Of a stretch of 8,791 nt of DNA, positions 1 through 6,464 are shown piece after piece; positions within the stretch are counted from its first letter, which is position 1, and each line of letters starts with the position of its first letter. Both the position numbers and the translations under genes were made by a program. The notes under the pieces were generated by a model, which was not told the DNA's origin, ran no database searches, and saw only the letters and a program-made list of their open reading frames with translations. Source of the stretch: Gemmatimonadota bacterium (lineage in GTDB: Bacteria; Gemmatimonadota; Gemmatimonadetes; Longimicrobiales; UBA6960); NCBI GenBank assembly GCA_019347995.1, contig JAHWKH010000079.1, positions 1 through 8,791 of the forward strand, read 5' to 3'.

Positions 1-1246
1 TATGCTTTGACGACATCACGTCGTAGGCGCCGCCATAGGCCTTTCGCGTGATGACCGTCACCTTGGGCACGGTGGCCTCGGTGAAGGCGAAGAGCAGCTT
101 GGCGCCGTGCTTGATGAGCCCGCCATATTCCTGATCCGTGCCCGGCAGAAAACCCGGCACGTCCACGAAGGTGACGATCGGGATCGAGAAGCAATCGCAG
201 AAGCGCACAAAGCGCGCCGCCTTGCGCGAGGCGTCCGAATCGAGCACGCCGGCCAGCACCATGGGCTGGTTGGCGACGATGCCCACGGAATGGCCGCCCA
301 GGTGCGCGAAGCCCACGAGGATGTTGCGCGCGAAGCCGGCGTGCACCTCGTAGAACGTGCCGTCGTCCACCACGTGGCGGATCACGTCGCGCATGTCGTA
401 GGGCTTGTTCGGATTGTCCGGGACGATCTCCAGCAGCGCCTCGTCCTGGCGGTCGGCGGGGTCGCCTCCCTCGCGCGGAGGCGCCGTCTCCGTGTTGTTC
501 TGCGGGATGTAGCGCACCAGGTCGCGCACCGCGGCCAGGCACTCGGGCTCGGAGTCGTGGGCGAAGTGCGCGACGCCCGACTTCGAGGCGTGCACGTCGG
601 CCCCCCCCAGGCCCTCCATGTCGATGTCCTCGTGGGTCACCGTCTTCACGACGTTGGGACCGGTCACGAACATGTAGCTCGTGCCCCGCACCATGTAGAC
701 GAAGTCGGTGATGGCCGGGGAGTACACGGCGCCCCCGGCGCAGGGGCCCAGGATGACGCTGATCTGGGGGACGACGCCCGACGCCAGGGTGTTGCGCAGG
801 AAGATGTCGGCGTAGCCCCCCAGCGAGACGACCCCCTCCTGGATGCGGGCGCCGCCCGAGTCGTTGAGCCCGATGAGGGGGGCGCCGTTCTTGAGGGCCA
901 GCTCCTGGAGCTTGACGATCTTCTCGGCGTGGGCCTCCGAGAGGGAGCCGCCGAAGACGGTGAAGTCCTGGGAGAAGACGTAGACGAGCCGTCCGTGGAT
1001 CGTGCCGTAGCCGGTGACCACGCCGTCGCCCAGGAAGCGCTGCTCCGCCAGGCCGAACGCCGTGGAGCGATGGGTCACGAAGCGGTCCATCTCGACGAAG
1101 GAGCCGTCGTCCAGGAGGAGGTCGAGGCGCTCGCGCGCCGAGAGCTTCCCCCGGGCGTGCTGGGCCTCGAGCCGCTTCTGGCCGCCCCCCAGCTCCGCTT
1201 CGCGACGGAGCTCTTCCAGGCGCTTGAGCTGATCCTGCATCGTCAT
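1..1246 (-). CDS. pccB: Acyl-CoA (probably propionyl-CoA) carboxylase, carboxyltransferase beta subunit; 3' end cut off by window edge
   Basis: This is the biotin-dependent carboxyltransferase that moves CO2 from carboxybiotin to an acyl-CoA in the cytoplasm, working with a biotin-carrying alpha subunit not present here. I translated 415 residues; the family is usually about 510-550, so roughly the last 100 are missing. The N-terminal half has the [18 protein letters not shown] block (33-50), the [12 protein letters not shown] block (127-138) and the glycine-rich oxyanion-hole segment [12 protein letters not shown] (168-179). The C-terminal half has [17 protein letters not shown] (360-376), [13 protein letters not shown] and [15 protein letters not shown] (401-415). 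Asp409 in AYDVM lies at the position I recall as the propionyl- versus acetyl-CoA determinant (Asp422 of Streptomyces PccB), favouring propionyl-CoA. The ATG start at 1246 overlaps the upstream stop as ATGA; a second ATG follows at 1240. An AGGAG lies 12 bases upstream. Codon use changes near position 241. Methylcrotonyl-CoA or a broader acyl-CoA substrate remains possible. Confidence 0.95.
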   Translation of the reverse strand, partial: MTMQDQLKRLEELRREAELGGGQKRLEAQHARGKLSARERLDLLLDDGSFVEMDRFVTHRSTAFGLAEQRFLGDGVVTGYGTIHGRLVYVFSQDFTVFGGSLSEAHAEKIVKLQELALKNGAPLIGLNDSGGARIQEGVVSLGGYADIFLRNTLASGVVPQISVILGPCAGGAVYSPAITDFVYMVRGTSYMFVTGPNVVKTVTHEDIDMEGLGGADVHASKSGVAHFAHDSEPECLAAVRDLVRYIPQNNTETAPPREGGDPADRQDEALLEIVPDNPNKPYDMRDVIRHVVDDGTFYEVHAGFARNILVGFAHLGGHSVGIVANQPMVLAGVLDSDASRKAARFVRFCDCFSIPIVTFVDVPGFLPGTDQEYGGLIKHGAKLLFAFTEATVPKVTVITRKAYGGAYDVMSSKH

Positions 1247-3255
1247 GAGCGAGAGCGGCTCCTGTCGGATGGAACGGTCGGAAGGGTATCGGCCCCCAGC
1301 GGCACGCCGTCCAGGGGAGCCGGCTGACCGGGACATACGCGCACGAACGGGAGCCCCGTGGGCACCGGACGCAGCCCCGTGGGGTCGGGCGAGGCGCGCC
1401 GGTCCACCACCCGCGGCGCGTCGCCCTGCGAGACGGGCAGGAGCTCACCGGCGCGGAGACACACGACGTGGTGCTCGCGCACGATGCGGCCGTCCTCCAC
1501 CGAGAGGACCCCGGTGGCGCCCTGGAAAGGCTCCATGTCCTCCAGCGCCCGGGCCACGTCGTCCGGCGAGCGGGCCCCCGTGGCGAGGGCTTCCAGGAGG
1601 AGGGCCGCGGCGTCGTAGCCCAGCGCCGGCACCGGGCTGCGCAGCGTCTTGCGGTGCGTGCTCTCGTAGGCCTCGACGAAGCGGGCGTACCCCGCCGACG
1701 GAGACGTTCCCGGCGCCTCCGGGCTCGCCGCCACCACGCCGTCCAGGTGACGCGCCGTCACGGAGCGCCGGACCTCGTCGTCGGTCCACGCCCCCGTGCC
1801 CAGGACGTGGATGCCCAGGGTGTCGAGGCCGAAGAACGTGATCTGGGGCGCCAGGATCTCCACGTCCTCCGCCGGGACGGGGAGGACCACCGCGTCGGGC
1901 CGGAGCCGGCCGGCGGTGGCGATCATGTCGGCGAAGGACGTGCTTCCCGGCGCATAGCTCAGGGCCCGGAGCACCGCCCCCCCGGCGTCGCGGAACGCAC
2001 GGCCGAAGGCGGCCGCCTCCAGGCGCGATACCGGATCGAGGGAATGGACCACCACCACGCGGCGCAGGCCGGCGCCCACCGCCCAGCGCGCCAGCTCCCG
2101 TGCGGCCCCGGCGTCCGGACCCAGGAGCGTGTAGACGTGGCGCGCGCCCGCGGGCACGCTGGGCGACGTGGGAGAGATCATGGGGATGGGCGACGGACGC
2201 GCGGCCGCGGCGGCCTCGAACGTCCCGGGCTGGAGCGGGCCGACGACGCCCACGGCGCCCGCGGACGCCAGGTCCGTCAGCCCGGCGGCGCTGGCGGACG
2301 GATCCCCGCCGCCGTCGGCCACCTGCAGGTCGAGCACTCCGGTCACGCGCGACGTCGTCATGGCCGCGCGCAGGCCCTCCTCGACGAGGCTGGCGTACTG
2401 GCGCAGCGCGGGAGACCCGCCGGCCGGCAGCAGGCCGCCCAGGAGGGCCCGGGGTCCGGTGAGCCCCAGGGTCGAGTCCACGCGGCCGTCGAGGATCCCC
2501 CGGGCCACCGCGGCCTCGGGCGGCTCGGCACCCGAGCCGAGGGCGGCCTCGGCGGCGGCGCGGGCGCCCGGCTCGTCACCCGCGTTGTACAGGAGGCGGG
2601 CCCGGGCCGCGAGCAGGACGGGCCGGTACGGGTGGTCGGGCGCGAGCTCGTCCGCCAGCGTGGCCAACACAGCCTCATCCAGCATTGCCGCGGCACCCCG
2701 GACCAGGCCCACCGCCTCCCGCACCGATTCGTCGGGGGCGTCCTCCGGCAGGGCCAGCAGGCGCCGGACCGCCGCCTCGCCCTGCCCGGCCACCAGGAGG
2801 GCCGAGCCCTGGAGAAGTCGGACTTCGACCAGGCGAGGGTCGCCGGGCGCCAGGAGGCGCGCGTAACGCTGGGCGTGGGCGTCCGCCTCGCGCAGGTTTC
2901 CGGCCGAACGGGTGGCCCGCGCCAGGAGCCAGAGCGCGCGGCCCGAGACGGGCGCGGCGGCATGCTCCTCCACCACCTCACGGGCGGCCGCGGCGGCGGC
3001 TTCGGCGTCCCCCCGTTGCAGGGCGGCTTCGGCCTCGGCCACGAGCTCGGCCGCCCGGGCCTCGGCGGCGGGGGCGATCCTCCCCGGCTCGAGCACGGGC
3101 TCGGGGAAGGCCGGCTCGGGAGCCTCTACCCCCGCGGGGGGCCCGCCGGAGGCGCAGCCCCACGTCCCCACGAGCACCGCCAGCAGGGCGGCCCGGGCCC
3201 ACACGAAACGCCCGGACGCGTTGGGCGCCCGGGCGTCGTGACGGCTGGACATCAT
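1243..3255 (-). CDS. LpoA/LppC-like lipoprotein with TPR-like region and periplasmic-binding-protein type I domain
   Basis: The 670-residue protein begins with a basic stretch and a hydrophobic segment (about 19-33) ending in TWGC, so Cys34 is the likely lipidation site. The Thr-Trp-Gly before the Cys is a loose lipobox. After a Pro/Glu-rich linker, residues about 62-255 are Ala/Leu-rich helical repeats resembling TPRs. From about 268 to 607 comes a periplasmic-binding-protein fold of the Leu/Ile/Val-binding or LppC type, beginning [14 protein letters not shown], with [17 protein letters not shown] (335-351), [11 protein letters not shown] and [13 protein letters not shown] Pro-rich tail ends in SRSRS. 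This domain order and length match E. coli LpoA (678 aa), an outer-membrane activator of the cell-wall synthase PBP1a; a PBP-activating role here is inference, and a ligand-binding lipoprotein is the alternative. Two adjacent ATGs (3255, 3252) lack a good ribosome binding site nearby. The gene starts 20 bases after rpsA and overlaps the carboxylase gene by four bases. Confidence 0.85.
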   Translation of the reverse strand: MMSSRHDARAPNASGRFVWARAALLAVLVGTWGCASGGPPAGVEAPEPAFPEPVLEPGRIAPAAEARAAELVAEAEAALQRGDAEAAAAAAREVVEEHAAAPVSGRALWLLARATRSAGNLREADAHAQRYARLLAPGDPRLVEVRLLQGSALLVAGQGEAAVRRLLALPEDAPDESVREAVGLVRGAAAMLDEAVLATLADELAPDHPYRPVLLAARARLLYNAGDEPGARAAAEAALGSGAEPPEAAVARGILDGRVDSTLGLTGPRALLGGLLPAGGSPALRQYASLVEEGLRAAMTTSRVTGVLDLQVADGGGDPSASAAGLTDLASAGAVGVVGPLQPGTFEAAAAARPSPIPMISPTSPSVPAGARHVYTLLGPDAGAARELARWAVGAGLRRVVVVHSLDPVSRLEAAAFGRAFRDAGGAVLRALSYAPGSTSFADMIATAGRLRPDAVVLPVPAEDVEILAPQITFFGLDTLGIHVLGTGAWTDDEVRRSVTARHLDGVVAASPEAPGTSPSAGYARFVEAYESTHRKTLRSPVPALGYDAAALLLEALATGARSPDDVARALEDMEPFQGATGVLSVEDGRIVREHHVVCLRAGELLPVSQGDAPRVVDRRASPDPTGLRPVPTGLPFVRVCPGQPAPLDGVPLGADTLPTVPSDRSRSRS

Positions 3256-3275
3256 GCCGTGAGCGGAGGGGGCAC

Positions 3276-5486
3276 TCAGGCCTCCTCCTTCTCCTCCTCG
3301 AGCTCTTCTTCCTCGCCGGCCTCTTCCTCGGCCGCCTCTTCCTCGCCCACCTGCTCCGCGGACGCCTCCGCGACCACGTCCTCTTCCGATGACGCGGTGC
3401 CCGGAACCTCCGCATCCATCTCGGAGGTGGCCGTGTCCTCGGCCTGCTGAACGTCCTCGGAGGCCTCCTCCTCGTCGATCTCGCCTTCCGCCACGGCCGC
3501 AGTCTCGGCGGCGACCTCGGCGGTGGACTCGCCGGTGTCCACGTCCTCGGCGGCCGGACCCTCGGCGGCCTCGCCCGCCTCCGCCCCGGTAGCCTCACCC
3601 TCGGCGCCCTCGCCGGCCTCGGCCTCGGCTTCCGCCTCGACGGGCTCCTTCGCCGGCTTCAGCTCCGGCTCGGAGGTGACCTCGAGGACCACGCGTCGGT
3701 TGGCGGCGTCGGACTCGATGACCTTCAGGTCGGCCCGGTCACCCGGGTCGTAGTACTGCTCGAGCATGTTGGGGTCCTGGATGCCGGTGTGCGACGCGGG
3801 CACGAAGCCCTCGATGTCGTCGCCCAGGTCCACCACCAGGCCCTTGTCCTGCACCCGGACCACCTTGCCCTCGAGCTCCACTCCGGGGCCGAAGCGCTCG
3901 GAGATGGACGGCCACGGATCGTCCTGGAGCTGCTTGATTCCCAGGCTGATCCGCTTCTGCTCGGCGTCCACGTCCAGCACCATGACCTCCACGTCCTCGC
4001 CCTTCTGGACGATCTCGGAGGGGTGCTCCACGCGCTTCGTCCAGCTCATGTCGGAGACGTGGACCAGGCCGTCGATGCCCGGCTCGATCTCCACGAAGGC
4101 GCCGAAGGACGTGAGGTTCCTCACCTGGCCCGAGAGCGTCGTGCCCGTGGGGTACTTGAGGGGCAGCGCGAGCCAGGGATCCTCCTCGATCTGCTTCATG
4201 CCGAGGGAGATCTTCTCCTCGTCGGGATCGACCTTCAGCACCACGGCCTCGATGACGTCGCCGATGTTGACGAGCTTCGAGGGATGGCGGACGTTGCGCG
4301 TCCAGCTCATCTCGGAGATGTGGACCAGGCCCTCGACCCCCTTCTCCAGCTCCACGAAGGCGCCGTAGTTGGTGATGGAGACCACCTTGCCCTTCACGCG
4401 GCTGCCCACCGGGTACTTCTTGTCGATGTCGGTCCAGGGATACGGAAGGAGCTGCTTGTAGCCCAGGCTGATGCGCTCCCGGTCCCAGTCGATGTCCAGG
4501 ACCTTCACGTCCAGCTTCGCGCCGATGTCCACCACCTCGGAGGGGTGGCCGACGCGGCCCCACGACATGTCGGTGATGTGGAGCAGGCCGTCCATGCCGC
4601 CCAGGTCGATGAAGGCGCCGAAGTCGGTGATGTTCTTGACCTGGCCCTCGCGGACCTGGCCCACCAGGAGCTCCTTCACCAGCACGTCGCGCTTCTTCTC
4701 CCGCTCGGCCTCCAGGATCACGCGCCGACTGATGACGATGTTCCGGCGGCGCTTGTTGAGCTTGATGATCTTGAAGTGGTACACCTCGCCGATGAGGTCC
4801 TCGATGTTCGGGACCCGGCGCAGCGCGATCTGCGAGCCCGGCAGGAAGGCGTCGACCCCCATGAGGTCGACGGTGACGCCGCCCTTGATCTTGCGGGCGA
4901 GCGTTCCCTTGACCGGCTGGTCGGCCTCGTAGGCCTCCTTGATCTTCTCCCACACCCGCAGGAAGTCGGCCTTCTTCTTGGAGAGGACGACGATGCCGTC
5001 GTCGTCTTCCAGGCTCTCCAGGAGGACCTCGACCTCCTCGCCGACGGCCGGCGCCTCCTTGAACTCGTCGAGGGCGACGGAGCCCTCGCTCTTGAAGCCG
5101 AATTCGAGGATGACGGCGGAGTCGGTGACGTCCAGGACCTTCGCGATGACGATCTCGCCCTCGCGGATGTCCTGGATGTCCGCCTGGAACTCGCCCAGGA
5201 GCGCCATGAAGTCGTCACGGCTGACGTCGAGCTGCTCCTCCCCGTAGGGATCCATGTGCAGCTCGGGCGAGGTCCCGACGCGCGGCGCCGTGGCGTCCAC
5301 GTCCAGGGCGCGGCCGGCGGGCTCGTCGTCGTCGTCGTCGGGGCTGACCTCGGTGATCACCTCTCCGGTGAGGGCGTCGACGGCCACGTTGAGCTCGTCG
5401 TCGTCCAGATCGCCGCCTCCTGCGTGGCCCGGCTGGGCCTCGTCGGCGTCGGACTCGCGGGTCTTGGTCTGTTCCTTGGGGGCCAT
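3276..5486 (-). CDS. rpsA: 30S ribosomal protein S1, six S1 domains, with acidic N- and C-terminal extensions
   Basis: S1 binds mRNA on the 30S subunit and helps load and unfold transcripts during initiation. The 736-residue product has six OB-fold S1 domains at about 108-172, 191-257, 278-346, 363-433, 450-520 and 537-604, the same spacing as E. coli S1 (557 aa). Domains 3-5 are the most alike: each has a GAF segment, a GLxHxxxMSW motif followed by HPS, and ends near ISLGxKQ. Domains 1 and 2 are divergent, as expected for the ribosome-docking part. Two additions explain the greater length: about 100 acidic residues at the N-terminus, including a run of five Asp near 50-54, and a 133-residue Glu/Ala-rich tail with three Lys and no Arg. 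ATG 5486 is chosen because AGGA lies 6 bases upstream and all S1 domains follow it. The frame stays open upstream to 5753, but that part is Pro/Arg-rich and unlike S1. The gene has its own promoter and leader. Confidence 0.97.
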   Translation of the reverse strand: MAPKEQTKTRESDADEAQPGHAGGGDLDDDELNVAVDALTGEVITEVSPDDDDDEPAGRALDVDATAPRVGTSPELHMDPYGEEQLDVSRDDFMALLGEFQADIQDIREGEIVIAKVLDVTDSAVILEFGFKSEGSVALDEFKEAPAVGEEVEVLLESLEDDDGIVVLSKKKADFLRVWEKIKEAYEADQPVKGTLARKIKGGVTVDLMGVDAFLPGSQIALRRVPNIEDLIGEVYHFKIIKLNKRRRNIVISRRVILEAEREKKRDVLVKELLVGQVREGQVKNITDFGAFIDLGGMDGLLHITDMSWGRVGHPSEVVDIGAKLDVKVLDIDWDRERISLGYKQLLPYPWTDIDKKYPVGSRVKGKVVSITNYGAFVELEKGVEGLVHISEMSWTRNVRHPSKLVNIGDVIEAVVLKVDPDEEKISLGMKQIEEDPWLALPLKYPTGTTLSGQVRNLTSFGAFVEIEPGIDGLVHVSDMSWTKRVEHPSEIVQKGEDVEVMVLDVDAEQKRISLGIKQLQDDPWPSISERFGPGVELEGKVVRVQDKGLVVDLGDDIEGFVPASHTGIQDPNMLEQYYDPGDRADLKVIESDAANRRVVLEVTSEPELKPAKEPVEAEAEAEAGEGAEGEATGAEAGEAAEGPAAEDVDTGESTAEVAAETAAVAEGEIDEEEASEDVQQAEDTATSEMDAEVPGTASSEEDVVAEASAEQVGEEEAAEEEAGEEEELEEEKEEA
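3927..4658 (-). repeat. Tandem S1-domain repeats 3 to 5 inside rpsA
   Basis: Three successive S1 domains of about 86 residues each are similar at the DNA level as well as in protein. The clearest stretch encodes GLVHxSxMSWT in domains 4 and 5, where about 33 bases differ at only two positions. These are family-typical internal repeats, not a mobile element, but they could allow slippage or misassembly in this gene. Confidence 0.6.
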
Positions 5487-5492
5487 GAAGCG

Positions 5493-5496
5493 TCCT
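5493..5496 (-). promoter_or_regulatory. rpsA ribosome binding site (AGGA)
   Basis: AGGA stands 6 bases before the ATG at 5486. It decides the rpsA start against the open but S1-unlike upstream extension of the same frame. It is short and weak compared with a full AGGAGG, which fits an mRNA that is controlled at initiation. Confidence 0.65.
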
Positions 5497-5502
5497 GCGT
5501 CG

Positions 5503-5518
5503 CCCGCACCCGTGCGGG
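5503..5518 (-). other. Hairpin just upstream of the rpsA ribosome binding site
   Basis: On the minus strand CCCGCA pairs with TGCGGG around a CGGG loop, a perfect six-pair stem with five G-C pairs. It lies 17-32 bases before the ATG. It could present or limit access to the AGGA ribosome binding site. Short GC stems occur by chance in DNA this rich in G and C, so function is not proven. Confidence 0.45.
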
Positions 5519-5529
5519 GTAGCGTCCGG

Positions 5530-5546
5530 CCGTCCTGGGGGGACGG
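5530..5546 (-). other. Hairpin in the middle of the rpsA leader
   Basis: On the minus strand CCGTCC pairs with GGACGG around a five-base CCCCA loop. It is a perfect stem 11 bases upstream of the hairpin next to the ribosome binding site. The same caution about chance stems in GC-rich DNA applies. Confidence 0.4.
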
Positions 5547-5656
5547 AGGATCCGGAGTTCGATGTGGCACAAGGAGGGTCCGGGAAGTGGCCCGGGGTCC
5601 CTCGCGCGGAGCTCGTCTCGGCCTTCCGCGGAACGGGCTCCGGGAAAGGCACGAAG

Positions 5657-5677
5657 GCCCCCGGACGCACCGGGGGC
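5657..5677 (-). other. Strong GC hairpin at the 5' end of the rpsA leader
   Basis: On the minus strand GCCCCCGG pairs perfectly with CCGGGGGC around a TGCGT loop, an 8-bp all-GC stem. It begins about five bases after the predicted transcription start. It may protect the mRNA 5' end or form part of an S1-responsive fold. It is followed by CTTCGTGCC and not by a T-run, so it does not look like a normal intrinsic terminator. Confidence 0.55.
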
Positions 5678-5688
5678 AGAGCAAGGAG

Positions 5689-5717
5689 AAGCTAGAGAGG
5701 GGTTCCGGGAGCGTCAA
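5689..5717 (-). promoter_or_regulatory. Sigma70-type promoter for rpsA
   Basis: On the minus strand a TTGACG -35 box (5717-5712) is separated by exactly 17 bases from a TAGCTT -10 box (5694-5689). The -35 matches consensus at five of six positions. The -10 keeps the first TA and the last T. Transcription should start near 5682, between the cmk stop and the rpsA leader. This is the only clear promoter I see in the window, and it would drive rpsA and probably the two genes after it. Confidence 0.7.
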
Positions 5718-5768
5718 CCCCGCAAAGCGGCCGGAAACGGTGGGGTCCCGCACCCGGCGTCACGTGCG

Positions 5769-6464
5769 TCAGCCCCCCGCGACGTCCCTGGCCCGTCGGA
5801 CGATCCGCTCCACCTGCTCCTGGAACGTGAGGTGGGTGGTGTCCAGCACCAGCGCGCCTTCGGGAACGCGCAGCGGAGCATGCTCCCGGCCCTCGTCCTT
5901 GGCGTCGCGCTCCCGCAGGAGGGCCTCCTCCTGGTCGAGGCGCGTCTCGTCCGGGTGGTCGACGCCCTTGTCCCTGAGCCGCCGCCGGGCGCGCTCCCGG
6001 GGATCGGCCTGGAGGAAGACCTTCACGCCGGCCTCGGGGAAGACCACGCTACCCATGTCGCGGCCGTCCGCCACCAGCCGGCCCTCCCTGCCCGCGTCCC
6101 GCTGCGCGTCCAGGAGCCACCCCCGCACGGCGGGGACCCGGGCCAGATCGGAGACCCGCGCCGTCACCTCGTCCCTGCGGAGCTCCGCGTCGAGGAGGCG
6201 CGCTCCCTGGCGGACGCGCACCCGGTCGTTGCCGGGCTCGACGCGCACCCCCAGGGCGTCCAGGTCCGACGGCTCCAGCGACGGCCAGCGGCCGACGGGG
6301 ATGCCCGCCTCCAGGAGTGCGTGGGTGAGAGCGCGGTAGAGGGCCCCCGAGTCCAGGTACCGGTAGCCCAGGCGCCGGGCCACCTCCCTGGCGGTGGTGG
6401 ATTTGCCGGAGCCGGCGGGGCCGTCCAGCGTCACCAGCGTCCGGGCCCTGCCGGGGGCGCTCAC
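5769..6464 (-). CDS. cmk: Cytidylate (CMP/dCMP) kinase
   Basis: Cmk phosphorylates CMP and dCMP with ATP in the cytoplasm, feeding CTP and dCTP pools. The 231-residue product is close to the family norm (E. coli 227). The P-loop GPAGSGKST spans 15-23. YLDSGALYRA (36-45) matches the conserved segment after it. VADGRDMGSVVFPEAGVKVFL (140-160) is the NMP-binding core with Arg145 and Asp146, and the later RDAKDEGREHAPL segment (195-207) followed by LDTT (216-219) matches the RDxxDxxRxxAPL and DT signature. The start is GTG at 6464, which overlaps the aroA TGA as GTGA; a GAGG lies 10 bases upstream, so translation is probably coupled to aroA. The frame is open far upstream, but that part is antisense-like Arg/Gly/Pro-rich sequence through aroA and is not part of the protein. 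The aroA-cmk-rpsA order is common among bacteria. Confidence 0.95.
   Translation of the reverse strand: MSAPGRARTLVTLDGPAGSGKSTTAREVARRLGYRYLDSGALYRALTHALLEAGIPVGRWPSLEPSDLDALGVRVEPGNDRVRVRQGARLLDAELRRDEVTARVSDLARVPAVRGWLLDAQRDAGREGRLVADGRDMGSVVFPEAGVKVFLQADPRERARRRLRDKGVDHPDETRLDQEEALLRERDAKDEGREHAPLRVPEGALVLDTTHLTFQEQVERIVRRARDVAGG

Larger units (their letters stand above)
5487..5682 (-). promoter_or_regulatory. Structured rpsA 5' leader, candidate autoregulatory region
   Basis: From the predicted transcription start to the ATG there are about 196 untranslated bases. On the minus strand they hold three perfect short hairpins: 5657-5677 (8 bp stem), 5530-5546 (6 bp stem) and 5503-5518 (6 bp stem). 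The last ends 6 bases before the ribosome binding site. No ATG occurs in the leader. In E. coli, S1 represses its own mRNA through the folded rpsA leader; that this leader does the same is inference. Confidence 0.5.

Noticed and set aside
107..1327. Open frame on the plus strand (406 codons) opposite the carboxylase gene
   Set aside because: The minus strand reads as a clear carboxyltransferase with catalytic motifs; the plus frame is Val/Arg/His-rich and lacks any.
1468..3450. Long open frame on the plus strand (660 codons) opposite the lipoprotein gene
   Set aside because: It is an antisense shadow created by high GC content: Arg/Gly/Pro/His-rich, without a family motif, and fully opposed to a convincing gene.
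5324..5340. Run of CGT triplets as a microsatellite
   Set aside because: It is a short in-frame run encoding five Asp in the acidic S1 extension and is too short to treat as a functional repeat.
3789..5522. Long open frame on the plus strand (577 codons) opposite rpsA
   Set aside because: It mirrors the S1 repeats, giving Asp/Val/Leu/His-rich repeats without domain logic, while the minus-strand frame encodes six S1 domains.
5657..5677. Rho-independent terminator after cmk
   Set aside because: The stem is strong but has no following T-run and lies downstream of the promoter, so a leader element fits better. Partial termination is not excluded.
5487..5753. Extension of rpsA to an upstream start, or a GTG start (VPHRTPDPP...) in the leader
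   Set aside because: The added sequence is Pro/Arg-rich, lacks a suitable ribosome binding site, and would overlap the promoter; ATG 5486 has AGGA at 6 bases.
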